Shown here one piece after another: positions 47,767 through 60,289 of a stretch of DNA of 64,000 nt. How positions within the stretch are numbered: position 1 is the stretch's first letter; every line of letters starts with the position of its first letter. The translations under genes were made by a program, and so were the position numbers. The notes below the pieces were generated by a model. The model was not told the DNA's origin and did no database searches. It saw nothing but the letters and a program-made list of their open reading frames with translations. This DNA is from Sanghuangporus weigelae (taxonomy: Eukaryota; Basidiomycota; Agaricomycetes; Hymenochaetales; Hymenochaetaceae): NCBI GenBank assembly GCA_033182465.1, contig CP137322.1:1984001-2048000 (forward strand), written 5' to 3'.

Positions 47767-50700
47767 ATGGCTACGCTTTCTGCTGCAGAGCTCCAGGCAA
47801 GTCCCAGCCCAGCATAATCTGCTGCGGTCACATTCACTTCAGTGTAAACTGACACGTATTGGGCGGTGTTACAGAGGAAACATGAGCTCGAGGGAGCCCC
47901 GGATCCGTTTCCCTCTCTCGGCGGAGACTCGTCGCCTGCGACGCCAAAGCAACGCAATGGTACAAGGGCTGCTGAAATTGACAACTCGGAGCTCGCCTTC
48001 CCTTCGCTCATGCCCACCATGCCTTCGAAGCAAGCAGTTTCTGCATGGGGTCCATCTCCTACCAGTCAACGTATTGCGCCTGCGGTCTCCGCGCAGTCAT
48101 TGCACACGGAACGGTTCACACTCACGGGGGCAGACATTGACCTCTCAGGCCGCGATGGTCGTCCGGCGACGATCCATGACGCGCTAAAACAGATGTCGAC
48201 TAGACACCCTAAGGTCCGTGCGGAGGCGAGCTCGGCGAGCGGAAGCGGTGTACGCCAGACGGAGTTCTTTCTCAAGTCGGAGTCAGCGAAGGAACTCGAG
48301 CGTGCAAAGCGGACGCTCTATTCTATTATTAGCCCTCAGGTCAGCAGAGCTGGGACATAGTCGCGAATGGGTAGTGCTTATTATTGTTCACAGGTTTCCG
48401 TCATTCTGAATGCTCCAGCGTCTACGATCGCTACGGTTATCGGTCCCAAAGGTACGACTCAAGCTTTCAATTTTCGTACGGGCATCTCAAAACTTGCATT
48501 TTAGGTGCTACTCTCAAGCGCATCCGTGACCAGACGAATGTTAAAATCGATATCCCGCGCAAGGAAGAACTGCCTCAGGTTCACGTCAATGGTAACGGTA
48601 ACGGTGCTGCGCATCCGACAGACGAAGACGAGGAAGAAGAGCCTACTGTACCGATCACGATTACTGGTTCAAAGCCCATGGTTCAAGAGGCCCAGATTGA
48701 GCTGAAGAAGATCATTGCCACCAAGACCTCAAAGACTACCCAACGTGTTCGTGGTATCCCTGAAAACATACTTCCTTTCATCAAGGCACGTCGCTCGGAG
48801 TTCTTAGCCGAAGCGGAGAACGACCCAGACTTCAGACTCTCTATGAATGCCGCTGCTTTTGAAATAACGGCATCTGGAGATAGGGAAGCGGTTGTACATG
48901 TCGTGGAGAAAATCAAAGCTACCATTGAACTCTTGAAAGATGACCTCACTACGTTCTCTATCACACTTCCAAAACGCCAGCACAGGTTGTTGATTGGTGC
49001 AGCGGATGAGATCATGGCAACGAGCAGATGCGCGGCTGTTGTTCCTCCTCCCGAGGATCCCAGTGAGCAAATCATAGTATGGGGAAGCCGCAATGATCTT
49101 CCGACCGGCATGGCGACTATAATGCAAAAGGCAAATTCACAATACATTCACGAGTTCCCGCTACCTGGTCCGTTTGCATTCTCAAAGCAAATAGTCACAT
49201 ACATGAAAAGAACGCAGTACACGAAAACGCTGGCAGAGTCTCACGATGGTGTCTCAATTTACGCTCCTCCGGCGGGAGTTTTGAAGACTGCTAAGTCTCT
49301 GAACATCGATATAGTTGGTGATAAGCCGAAAGTCGATGAGACAATCCAGGACCTCTCTCTTTTTGTTGCCAACTTGCTGGGTGCCACAAAGGAGGTAGAG
49401 ATTGACTGGGTTCTTCATCGTGTGTTGATCGGAAACTACGCGAAGAAGTAAGTTATCGAGCCTTCTTTAAGACTTGGCATTAATTATTTCTATAGGATTA
49501 AGCAATTTCAGGACAGCCATAACGTACGACTATTCTTCCCTGAGGAATCTCAGGAAGAGTCCACCGTCCTACTTGTTTATGACCCCACTAACCCGTCTGC
49601 CTCCCGTGACATGGATGAGAAAAGCAAGCATCTTGCTGAGGTCGAAAGGGAACTCGTTAAAATAGCTCGCGATGTCGCTGACGTCAAGAGCGAGCTGATT
49701 CCTGTCGAAGCAAAATGGCATTCATACGTTGCTGGTAAGGATGGAACTACTCTCAATGCGTATGTCGTGTTTTTCTCCGCTTTTCATCTAGTAATCTGAA
49801 ATTATATTCTGGGCAGGATTATCGGCGAGGATAAGACTTTGTCAATCAAGATCGGCCAAGAGGCTGGTGGCGAAACTCCAGACTTCATCCTCGTTCGTGG
49901 TATAAGTTCCGATGTTGACCGGGCTGCCAAAGAAATCTATAGCATCATTGAAAATGCAAAGAACGAACTGATCGACAACAGCTATGTACGAAATTTGGCA
50001 ACTGCACGAGCATTTTCTCTGTTGATACTTTCTGCAGTCTACGGAATTTGACGTCAACAAAGACTACGTTGGTCGGATTGTTGGAAGCCATGGTTCAGCC
50101 ATAAACAAGCTTCGGGAGACTCTTGGCGTCAAGATCGACTTTTTCGATGAAGTCGAAGAGAAGGAGAAGGATGCCAGCAAAAAAAAGAAAGGAACAACTC
50201 AGAAAGCGAAAGTCAAGGTCGGTCATAACGAATATTTTTGAAAAAGCATCGAGACTAAGTATGTCTTCAGATTGTCGGCCGCAAAGAGAATGCTGAGGAA
50301 GCAAAGAGACGCATTCTCAGTCAAGTCGAGAGGCTTGTGAGTGTCTGAACATGCCTGCTTTTGAGAATGGATCTGATTCCTAGTACGAAGGCCGATGAAA
50401 CGTCCGAGATCCTTAAGATTCCCGCCCAGTATCATCCTTCTCTTATCGGTCAAAGCGGCAAATACGTTATTCGTCTCGAGGAGAAGTATTCTGTGAAAAT
50501 TACTTTTCCTCGCGAGGCGGTAGAAAATGCAGAGGGGAAGACCAGGGAGTCGCTCAAACCTGATGAAGTCCTGATTAAGGGCGGTCGTAAAGGCGTGGCT
50601 GGTGCGAAGTCGGAGATCCTTGAGGTGAAGTAAAACCTACGGATGTTCGACGAGGAAGCTGACTTGATATCGGTAGGCCGTGGAATTCGAAAAAGAGTCG

Positions 50701-52228
50701 AATAACGTTGTGAAGTTCACTGTACCGACCAAGTCTGTTGCTCGCATTCTGGGCCGAGGTGGTGCGAGCATTAACGCGATCAAAGACGAGACCGGTGCCC
50801 AAGTTGATGTCGACAAGAGCTCTGACAGTCCGGATGTCGCAAACATCACATGTCGTGGGACTAAGAAAGCTATTGCTGCTGCGAAGGCTTCCATTCTCGC
50901 GATCGCAGAACAGGTTGGCCAAGAGGTCACTGTCGTCCTAAACATTGAAAGAAGATTCCATCGTTCGATTATCGGGCCTCAAGGACAGGGATTACGTGAT
51001 CTTATCCTTCGTTGCGGAGGGCCCATTGATCCTAAACAGCAAGCGAGTCTTATTCGATTGTGAGTTCAACTACGGTGTCGCACCAACGGGAAAATTCATA
51101 AACAAATTTCCAGTCCCCATCAGTCTGAGCCATCTGACGAAGTTCGATTACGAGGCGACGCCACGATTGTCAATAAGCTTAAGCAGGAGCTCGAGAAGCT
51201 TGCGACTTCTCTTCGTGATCGTGTTGTACTTTACGTTGAAGTGCCTCATGTTCAACATAGGGCTCTAATCGGCAGAAACGGCCAGCACCTCAACGAACTG
51301 CAGCACCGGACTGGAGCGCAAGTGCAGTTTCCTGGATCACGCTCCTACAATCAGGTTGGCGAGGCTGAGAATGCGGCAGACTTCAAGGATGTCGATCCTC
51401 AGAATCTCGTAAAGGTGTCTGGCACTCGTGCTGCTTGCGAGAAGGCTATTAAGGAACTTTCGGTAAGAGAATTGCATTTCATCTTTAGAAATAAGTTCTA
51501 ATGTGACAGTAGTCAAGTGTCAAGGCGGCTCCTTCTCCCTCCTACGCTTCCGATCCGATTGTCGACACAATGAATGTTCCCTTGAAATATCATCATTTCA
51601 TTACCCAGCAGGGAGGCCTTTTCCGTACGCTTCGCTCGTTTGGTGTGAATGTTGAACAATCCGGTACCCCGGCGAAGTCGGCCCTTCCTGCTAGGCCGCC
51701 GAGCGAAAACGCTGCTTCTGCCCGCATTGATGATGCAGAAGAAGATACTGCAGGCGTTGAATGGCACGTGGTTCCAAATTACCAGGATGCTGAGGAAGGA
51801 GAATCCGTTTGGACGCTCAAGGCCCGCGACGAGGCAGGACTTCAGAAAGCCAAGAGCTACATTGCCGATGCCATCAAGCAGGCAGAGGAATCCTCTTTGG
51901 TTGGATTCCTTACTCTTCCTGATCGCACTGCTTTCCCTCGCATCGTTGGTAAGTTGTCATATACATTGCTGGGAAATTTCATGTTCATGTGAACTTCTAT
52001 AGGTTCCAAGGGGGCCAACGTATCTCGTCTTCGTAATGAGACTGGGGCTGACATTACTGTCAGCAGAGAAAACAACACTATTACTATCATTGGTACGCTT
52101 CTCTGCTTTTCCTATATGACCTGGAATCTCATCGTCAATCTTCTTCAGGGTCCGAATCTGCTATCGACGCTGCAAAAGAAGCCATTCTCCGTATTTCCTC
52201 CAGTCGTGGCGGTCGCCGCGGCGACTAA
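47767..52228 (+). CDS. Vigilin/Scp160-type multi-KH RNA-binding protein
   Basis: Fourteen exons: 47767-47796, 47875-48339, 48394-48451, 48505-49447, 49496-49759, 49817-49985, 50038-50217, 50271-50336, 50391-50624, 50677-51059, 51114-51462, 51513-51948, 52003-52092, 52149-52228; 1248 aa, close to Scp160 length. At least seven KH GxxG loops are visible: VIGPKG, IVGSHG, LIGQSG, ILGRGG, IIGPQG, LIGRNG and IVGSKG; other repeats are degenerate. The C-terminus is SSRGGRRGD. Vigilins bind many mRNAs at the ER membrane and on polysomes. The first exon codes only 10 residues and is followed by a GC-AG intron (47797-47874). Acceptors at 50390 (AAG) and 51512 (tandem AG) are the only ones that keep the frame open. 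Confidence 0.93.
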
Positions 52229-52539
52229 ATGACCTCTTCTTCTGGTTTTTAGTATTGCATATTATGCAGAATCGTGGATGGACGGGTTCAGTTTTTTTTA
52301 TTCTTTCTTAGTTTTTCCTCTCCAAAGATGAAATCTGCATCTCGCTATGTCGCGTGCTTTCCAAAAGTATATCCGCAGGTCAACAGTATATTCGCATATC
52401 TATAGGGCAATGAGATACTGCCATACGGCATTTGATTTATAGAATATACGTCTGATATTGCGAACAAAGGTTTATGATAGATTGCGCATGTTGCAAGTAC
52501 AAAGCAGGAAATAATCATTGTTAATCAAAAATATTAATG

Positions 52540-55478
52540 TCACAATGGAACGCCGTCAATATCATCGTCAGGTATGGGCTCGCCGTCAATATCGTCAATG
52601 GGCTCGCCATCAATGGGTTCACCATCGATAGGCTCACCGTCAATAGGTTCACCGTCAATATCGTCAATAGGTATGCCGTCCACATCGTCCTCATCTTTCT
52701 TTTTGTCTTCTTGTTCCGCATCGCTGTCGCCCATGTCCATATCTGCTTCACCCTCCTCATCTGGTGGGGCCGATGAGGCCGAAGCGGCGACCGCAGGTGT
52801 CGTGGCAGAAACAACCTCGGCAGGTTTGAAAGAGCTCTTCTTAAACTTGCTCGCGAAGGCTTGACCTTCGTCACTCTTCTGCCCTTCTCCATGCTCAGCA
52901 CCATCTTCATCTGCCTTCCCATCTTTCGTCTCCGCGCTTCCGTCAAGGCGCGACCTCAGGGTCTCGATGTACTCGGGAGGAAAAACAATCCAGTCCTCCC
53001 ACATGTCCAACACAACTGTAATTTGCTTCTTGAACGTCTCTGCTGTTATCCTACCCGGGAAGGAGTGATATATGCTTGAGAGATGGTCGAAGACAATACC
53101 GAGTCGCGCTTGAAATTCTTGTCGGAACTTCCAAGCACTAGGGATGGCTGCTGCTGAGTTGTGCAGAATATCACAGATGAGGTGAAGACGCGCGACCTTG
53201 CGCGGAACGGGTGTGCCGTCTACCAGAAGAGACGCAACGATGATATCGCTGACCTATTCATATGAAAATCAGTATTCCTTCATGTACAAGCGCTGATTGA
53301 TATGATGAACAGACCTCTGAAGCTGCTTCCGCGTGTTCAAGGCTGAATGCCATACAGCGCGCGAGCTCACCACGTTTTCCGGTCAATGCACGGAGGATGG
53401 CTTCGAACCTCTTTCGTGCAAGTCTACCCAATCTGTTCTTGAGGCCTCGCTCACGCTCGGATTCTTCCGCTGAATCGGTGGAATAGACAGAATTGTATCC
53501 CTGCAGATAGATTTAGTAACGGAACCTTGTAGAATGCAATGAAAACTATACCTCATCATCAAAGCCTTCCACAAGCGCCTCACCTCTGACCAAGGCGCGG
53601 TATAAGCGGTTCTCAGGCGTCTGTGCAAGTTGCCTACATTTGGATCATCCACAACATCTGTGAAGGAGACAGTACTCACAGCAGGATCAAACAAGAACTT
53701 GAACTTAGGGTTCTGCCGTTCCTTGTCGCGGAGTAGATTCTCGAACTTCTCACCATTGTCCTTCACTTTTAGCGCTACAGTCCGGATGAATTTCTCGGTA
53801 TCAGGATCTACGCCTGTACGCCCTAATGGACTACGAGAAGAACGGCGTCTACTTCGGCTCGGGCTCCGACTGCGACTCCAGCCGCGGCTATATCTCCTCC
53901 TCGATCGATCGTGAGAGTGAGACCGGGATCGAGTACGAGAATGGGAACGGGAGCGATAGTATCGCCGCCTGCTGCGACTGCGCGAAGGAGAACGAGAGTA
54001 ACTCCGCGCGCGCTTGTATCTACGTGGAGGCGAGAGTGAACGAGATCGATAGCGAGGTCGTTCTCGAGAATAACTTCGACTGCGGCCTCCGTCCCGCTCT
54101 CTAGATCGCGAGGGAGAGCGTGAGAGTGAATCCTTACGTACTGGGGAGTGGCAAAAGATGTCGTCAGAATTACTTCCCATCCAGTAAAGCAAGGACATAC
54201 CAGCGTAAGCTGGTTTCGCAGCTACTGGCACCGCCTTGCTCCAGCCTACTCTCAAGACCGATCCTCCCCAGTCAAAACCGTCCATATCATGTACGGCAAT
54301 CTCGGCGTCCTTGCGCTTCATAAACGACACAAATCCAGTGAGTCCAACTGTGCGATTGCTCCGTGCGGCAGTAATGTCTGCTCCCGGACCAACTGAGGGA
54401 CCACCACGAGGCCACATAATCTTGACCTGTGAAACATAAAAACTGTTCTGTTAATACGGTACAGAGATGCTGTAGTTCGACCACGAACCGAGCCGACGGG
54501 CCCACAGTGTTGCGCAAAGAAGTTTCCAAGGACCACCTCGTTGACGTTAGCAGGCAGGTTCGCGACGAAGACGTTTGATGTCTATACAATCGCATCAGCA
54601 TACAACTACTTTCTTGCTCAGATATTAGGAGGCAGATTGAACGCACCAAGGGATCGCCACGATCTTTGCTTCCGCTTTGTCCTTCATATGCTGTATAACC
54701 AATCAGAATGAGACACACGTTACCGCATCCCGATACCAAGAGCGATGGCCGAACTCACCTGCAAGCGCCGTTACAGACCTTCCTTGCGCTTTAATTAAAT
54801 TAATATACGGCCTCAAACATAATAACCACATCATGCTAACCTCTGCTGCTTCTTGCAAGCCGAGCCTCCCGCTCAGCTTGTTCTCTATAGTTTCTATAAG
54901 TGGACAGTTCGAGAAAGAAGTGAAGAATCTGATGAACACCTCTTAATTTCCTCCAAGAAGTGATCCATTGCACGTTTACCCTTCGGCCTGGGTGGAGGAG
55001 CTGGAGGAGGAGACGGGCGACGCTATCGATAGCATTAGCTCAACCATGCAAACGTCTGACAGGGAAGGGACGTACAGCCAGTTCATCGTCTTCAAAGGCT
55101 CTCATGCCTTCATGTTGCCTCCGTCCTCCTCTCGGATGGTATTCTGCAGGCTCTCCGCCAGCTCGCACAAACCCACCTTTCTTTCTCGCTCCTTCGCCCT
55201 CAAAAGCATCGAGGAATTCGGCATACGTTTTAGCTGCGAGCTCTTCTTCCTCTCTCCTTTTGGCCTCTTCCCGTTCCCTTTCCTTCTCGCGTTTGGACTT
55301 GCGTACGGTGCCTTGAGTATACTGCGAGAGCTTTTGGTCGTCTACTGCTTTTTGCTATGGACATGACAGACTTAAGCTCTTAATTACGATAGTATGCTGC
55401 TCATGGACGACTTACAATAATTGGTTCTTCGTCGTCATTATTGAAGAAGGTGGCTAGTTTTGTCTTTGTCCTATCCAT
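52540..55478 (-). CDS. U2 snRNP-associated RRM-SURP-CID protein (SR140/U2SURP family)
   Basis: Twelve exons (minus): 55478-55416, 55354-55076, 55022-54940, 54884-54841, 54788-54759, 54690-54647, 54581-54489, 54426-54201, 54140-53680, 53620-53552, 53500-53315, 53253-52540; 763 aa. Domain order: an N-terminal basic helix with TYAEFLDAFEG, an RRM (SNVFVANLPANVNEV, LTGFVSFMKRKDAEIAV), a long Arg-Ser domain, a SURP module (EKFIRTVALKVKDNGEKFENLL, NPKFKFLFDP), a CID-like region (RKRFEAILRALTGKRGELARCMAFSLEHA, LHLICDILHNS) and an acidic tail with DGEPI repeats ending DGVPL. This order defines U2SURP. It acts with the U2 snRNP in pre-mRNA splicing. Two introns use weak donors (GTTCGT, GTCTGT). Confidence 0.93.
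52577..52672 (-). repeat. 15 bp minisatellite encoding Asp-Gly-Glu-Pro-Ile repeats
   Basis: The core at 52601-52660 has four 15-base units (variants of GGYTCRCCRTCRATR on the plus strand), flanked by related units. On the minus strand they encode tandem DGEPI pentapeptides in the acidic tail of the U2SURP protein. The unit length is a multiple of three, so copy-number change keeps the frame. Confidence 0.85.
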
Positions 55479-55736
55479 GGTATTGGCAAGAGGCAGAGCA
55501 TGCGCAAGTGGACGCAGACCACGTCCTTGCAGATCGTATACTCGTTTTGGATGAAACACATAGAAGCACACAAGACCAAACAAACTTCTGGACTGGAAAA
55601 TTCATTCATAGCTCATTAAGTAGAGTAAACTAAAACACAACCCTCCATGGTATATGCCATCAGAATTCATCACCGGGATCAAGGATAGAAAAGTCATTAA
55701 GAGTATAATCAACGAAACACTCGATAGAATCCGGCC

Positions 55737-56843
55737 TCACAAGCTCTTCGGTTTCCCGCCGAGCTTCTTTCCGAGTCCATTTCCGAGAACCTTGCGACGC
55801 TGTCCAAGCATGTACGTGTACATGAAATAGAGGCCTGCCAGATCTTGCTCAACACATAGAATAAACTAATTGATATCTGATTGAACTCACCAGGCCACCA
55901 AGCCAAGAACAACAATCCGCGAATGTAGTCATACGGGGACCACAAGTTGCCTTTCAACCACGCACTGAGACTCGAAGTAGGGATGGGAGAGGAACGAGGA
56001 AGGGTAGCGAAGTTGACGAACGCCTCTGAGCTTGCACCCAAAGGATAGAGGACGAAGAAGGTCGTGTAGCGCAACCACAGGAGAGGGTGGGGCGGGGCGG
56101 AGGTTGAGATCAAGGAAAACGCGTAGAATGAATAGCGGATGACTTCGGTGAGAGACCAGGCAAAGACCATGGTCGCGTATAACGGGGAGCTTCGCGCCTG
56201 CATTTCAGATAGCCCCAGTGTAGAAGTCAGATCAGGATCATAATCGACAAAAGCACGTCATACATACACTTTCAAACCTTTCAACGACACCCCAAACCAA
56301 GAAAATCCGACTTGCTACTTGCGCAGCAGTAGTCTGAATTGGGCTACGAACCCATCCAAGACCGGCATGCAGGACCTCAAGAAGTGCTAGAGTCTGGACA
56401 AGCGTCGTCTCGGGGCCAATCACAGCATACGTCGTACTCGCACGGTGCAGCAGAGGCTGAAGAAGCTTCTCTTGCACGCGTGCAGCAGCGCTGGCTCGCG
56501 CCTTTGTGCTAGCGGCTTTAGAGAAGGGACGAAGGAAAGACGCGACGCGCGCAGATGCGGAAAGCGGGCGTGCCGTAGCTGCTGCCGTAGATGAAGATGA
56601 GACGAAAGATACGCCGAGAATGTGCAGTGTTAACACGATAAGAATATATGCCCATGAGAGCGCAGAGACGACATTGTACACGATGAGATAGTATTTCACT
56701 GCTGGAGACGCGCCTACAAAGGCATATAAAACCGTTCTTGAGTAACTAGCTATAGAAAACTGAGTAAACAACTTACCCTTCTTTGAGGGAACCTCAGCTT
56801 CCTGGGCTGGGACGGCTGGTAATTGTGTCTTCCTTGGTGCCAT
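55737..56843 (-). CDS. PHS1: Very-long-chain (3R)-3-hydroxyacyl-CoA dehydratase (HACD/PHS1)
   Basis: Four exons (minus): 56843-56777, 56713-56268, 56197-55891, 55834-55737; 305 aa. Several membrane segments are visible (YYLIVYNVVSALSWAYILIV and others). Family motifs: TLALLEVLHAGLGWVRSP, QVASRIFLVWGVVERF, WSLTEVIRYSFYAF, LRYTTFFVLYPLGASSE (the conserved Tyr and Glu are the catalytic pair in HACDs). The C-terminus GLYFMYTYMLGQRRKVLG ends in a lysine-rich tail consistent with ER retention. It carries out the third step of very-long-chain fatty acid elongation in the ER, feeding sphingolipid synthesis. A loop of about 50 residues, Ala/Ser/Arg-rich, after the first membrane segment is longer than usual. 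The stop is 258 bases upstream of the U2SURP start on the same strand. Confidence 0.93.
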
Positions 56844-58160
56844 GTCGTAGAAAATAACCAAGTTGGTGGACGAAAGAATTCAAATTGGGTGAGCATATTG
56901 TTGCTATTTCCACATAAGGTAAGTTCATTCACGTGCTATGCTATTATGTAATCGAGTTTGAGTCTGAGTCGATGATCCTTGAGTTTCCTCTCATCTCGTA
57001 TGCACTAGAAAGTCTGATACGTATCAGAGTCCAGTCATGACAACCCATTGGCCAGTTTCCCCCTTTCACTCCGTGGGACGTGCTATTCAGATTCTCTCTG
57101 TCATCGAAATTACGACGAGTGAAGCATTACCGGTGCTTTGAATCGTTGTGAAAAGGAATGACTATTTTCATGGCCACCAACGACTGTCATCAACATCCTA
57201 TATTTCAATTTTATTTCTGATTCGATTGCTTGAGAGCAATCTACTTACCATCAATATTTCAGCAATATCATTGTTCTCGTCAATACGTTGAACTACTCGT
57301 CGAAGTTGTCTTCGGCCTGCCCACCCTCTTGTGCATCATTAGTCTCAATTGCATGGGAGTCGAGAGGGTCGTAGACGGATTGCCTGCACAAGTCTGAATT
57401 CCTATGATCGAAATAAGCGATGTCTATGCGAGGATTGAACCATTTATCAAGCAACTTGCGAGGCTCTTTCTTGAACCTCCTCACCTAACATTATCACCAG
57501 GATCGTAGGTGGCGGTACCATGGTGTGTCACAGCGCGATTAGCTGCAAAGGACCGCGAACGGTCTCTGGTAGGGCGGATCTGATCAAATTACATAGAGAG
57601 CGAAAGGTGTAAATAATAACGAAGAACTTTATTATGACTAACATACATTTCGTTCTGAATTCTGATGCATTCTCGTCGGCGAAGGCTACTGTTGTGAGGA
57701 TGATGCTTGTCCTCTAGGATTTACGGATTGGGTGAGACTTTGTAGACCTGGAATGACACGGAAATACCCTCTGACGGAAACTAGTACTGTGGCTTTAATA
57801 ATTGTTCTAATCAACCATCGGATGTTTTGACGCTCTTTAATGCACGATAGTTCAATACATGTATACCATATATGTTGCAGACAATCTTCGCCGAGAACCC
57901 AGAATGCGACTATGTACGAGTCTCGACCTTACATAAGAATAATATAAAACACAGAGCATAACCTGCGTACGAGGAAAGAAGTACAGGGAATGACGGCGTA
58001 CTCAACTGACAAGATGGAGTGGATAAATCTTCGTTGAGAGGACTATGGCAAACGTGCAACAGAGTTCAGAGTTAAGCCAATTGCGTGAAGCATAGACTCC
58101 GAGTAAACAGGTATAACAGGCAATAGCCGGACGACCCATGGGAACACACCATAGCTTTCT
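56844..58160. other. Intergenic, with a possible gene fragment
   Basis: A minus-strand frame at 57293-57484 (RRFKKEPRKLLDKWFNP...) with an acidic end, and an upstream coding-like stretch near 57490-57590 (TRDRSRSFAANRAV), look codon-like, but I could not join them in phase. Otherwise no gene is seen. Confidence 0.3.
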
Positions 58161-58814
58161 TCATGACGCCTGCTTCAGGTCGGTATTCGGTGAGTCATCC
58201 GGGGAATCCTCATTCCTGAAGTAAGAACTGGGAATGCCATCGAACGAGAATCGGAACGTGCGATCTTCTTGAGCAAATGTCGATCCGTTGGGTTTGAACA
58301 AACTTATGGCGTCCCTTAAGCGTTCCTTTATACAAGCTGTGTTCAGACGTATTGCATCTTGCCTCAGAGACGTTGCGAGTTCGTCCACGATTTCTTCATC
58401 GTTCGGTTCGATGCCATCTTCCACGATAACAACGTCCATGCCGACGTTTGCGGCTGACGGACAAGACAAGAACGCTGACTTGAAGTGCCCCCAATGCTCT
58501 GCAAAGTCGCCGAATCCCTGAGGTTTTGGTGCAGCAGTGCCGGCCACAAGATGCGAGTAGTTGAGTGCGGACAAGAGATGAGTTTCGGACTGAGAGTCCG
58601 TATAGCCTGTTCCTGACAGCGCACGTAGGAATATGAATAACGCGCTAGAGTGTTGCACAATCAGTCATACGAACAGCAGATTCGTCAGAAAACTCCGGGT
58701 TGTGAAGCCCCCAGCCTGAGCTGTTCCCAAAGTGATGTTGACAAATAAGACTCACCTCGCGAAGGCGATCGTGAAGGGCAGGTTCGCTGCGCTAAGCCGT
58801 TGTAGAGAAAGCAT
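58161..58814 (-). CDS. Small membrane-segment hypothetical protein, tandem paralog A
   Basis: Exons (minus): 58814-58756 and 58644-58161; 180 aa. Not recognised. The start MLSLQRLSAANLP leads into a hydrophobic stretch FTIAFASALFIFLRAL, then LSGTGYTD, LNYSHL, F-A-E-H-W-x-x-F-K-x-A-F-L-S-C-P, an acidic stretch, CIKERL and EDRTFRFSFDGIP. The same motifs in the same order occur in the gene at 59265-59976, with an intron at the identical place (after the codons for AFA). Upstream sequence stays open in frame without ATG and contains a TATA-like string near 58868, supporting the chosen start. Confidence 0.65.
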
Positions 58815-59264
58815 ACTGAGACTGTCCAAAGGTAAGCCTCCGAGAGAATAAGACCGAGCGATATTTATAGATATGGTCAGCCTGAGGCCATTCAAAAATG
58901 GGCTGACGTAGTCATTCAGTATAGGCTAACGGTCTGGATTGCAACCAAGTTCCATATCCCTTAGATGGCTTGCAGGGCAGCAGAGGAATGTGCGCAAGAC
59001 CAATAATTGGATGACCAGTTTCGCACATGTACGGGATGGATCACACAGAGAAGATGAGATATAAAATAATGTAAGAAAGCTATCATGATAATGCCATGAG
59101 ATGATCTACTGGAGGAAGGTCTTGTAAGCTATCAATGAGTATCTCGTTGGATAAACAATGCAAGGACGATGCGGAGAATGCGAATGAGCAGAAGGTAGGA
59201 ACAACGGAGCCTGAAGTGTTGCGGGATCACGTACATTGAAGGGAAACTCCACCTATCAACGTTA
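58815..59264. other. Intergenic between tandem paralogs
   Basis: Promoter region of paralog A and 3' flank of paralog B; nothing else is seen. Confidence 0.45.
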
Positions 59265-59976
59265 TCAAGGCGTCCGTCGATGTAAATTTGTATCCGGTGC
59301 CTCGGCGTCACCCTTTCTCCGCAAAGGAATACCATCGAGAGAAACTTCGAAGGTACGATCTTCTTGCTTCACCGTCGGACCACTGGGCTCGCGTAGACCC
59401 ACCGCGCCGCTCAGACGTTCCTTTAGGCAACTGATGCCAACTTTTAATGGCTTTTTCCGTATCATCGTCGGTGAATTCATAGCTTCCCTATCGACCCCAT
59501 AGGCATCTGAATCCGACCCGTCCCCCCCTACGCCAACAAACCCTGTGTCGTCGTCGCTGCTAGAGTCGTCTGGGCAAGACAGAAAGGCCTCTTTGAATCG
59601 TGCCCAGTGTTCTGCGAAGCCAGCGTATCCGTGAGTGTCAGGAACAGCGAGATGCGTGTAGTTGAGTTCCGTTGCAGGCGTTAGCTGAGCGTGAGGGTCT
59701 ACGTAGCCCGCCCCGCTCAGAGCACGGAGGAACATGAATAAGGCGCTACAACGGGGAAATAATTAGCCATCAGCAATGTGCTTCTCCTCAAAGACAGACA
59801 AACATGATCTAGAAGGTCTTTGAAGAGTACAGAAAACTGGCGCGCGCAACTCACCTCGCGAAGGCGACCAACAAAGGCAGGTTTGCTCGTCTGAGTCGTT
59901 GCTGAAGGACATGTAGAGTATAGCCCACGCTGCGCGACACTGACGAATAGATATGATGCTCTAACGTTACGGGCAT
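59265..59976 (-). CDS. Small membrane-segment hypothetical protein, tandem paralog B
   Basis: Exons (minus): 59976-59855 and 59745-59265; 200 aa. Paralogous to 58161-58814: RRANLPLLVAFASALFMFLR, LSGAGYVD, LNYTHL, GFAEHWARFKEAFLSCPDD, CLKERL and QEDRTFEVSLDGIP. It has a longer acidic Asp/Ser/Gly-rich middle and a different basic end. The extra N-terminal residues (MPVTLEHHIYSS...) follow the first in-frame ATG; the counterpart in paralog A lacks that ATG. One hydrophobic segment near residues 33-52 may be a membrane anchor. Function unknown. Confidence 0.65.
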
Positions 59977-60289
59977 GATGGGTGGTCTATTCTGAATGCA
60001 ACGATGCAATCAGATAAAGTAGGCGGTAACTGAGAGTTGAGAGAAGTGGAAGGATCAAGAATTATATATGGTGGACAGAGACATAGATGTGACTTTCTGT
60101 TTGTAAACGAGAACATGAGATTAGGCTTGGCAAGGAGTACAGTACTACCGATCCGATCAAATATCATTGAATCGTCATCACGTTCATCTCATCAATGGTA
60201 AGGGAGAGGCACGTGTCAAGTTTTTCATCCCGACAACTCTTCAACTTGAAGTATACTCGTACAATCTGAAGTGCAGTTGTCTTCTGTTC
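59977..60289. other. Bidirectional promoter between the two tandem gene pairs
   Basis: The 313 bases separate paralog B (minus) from the first TPR gene (plus). No gene is seen. Confidence 0.45.
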
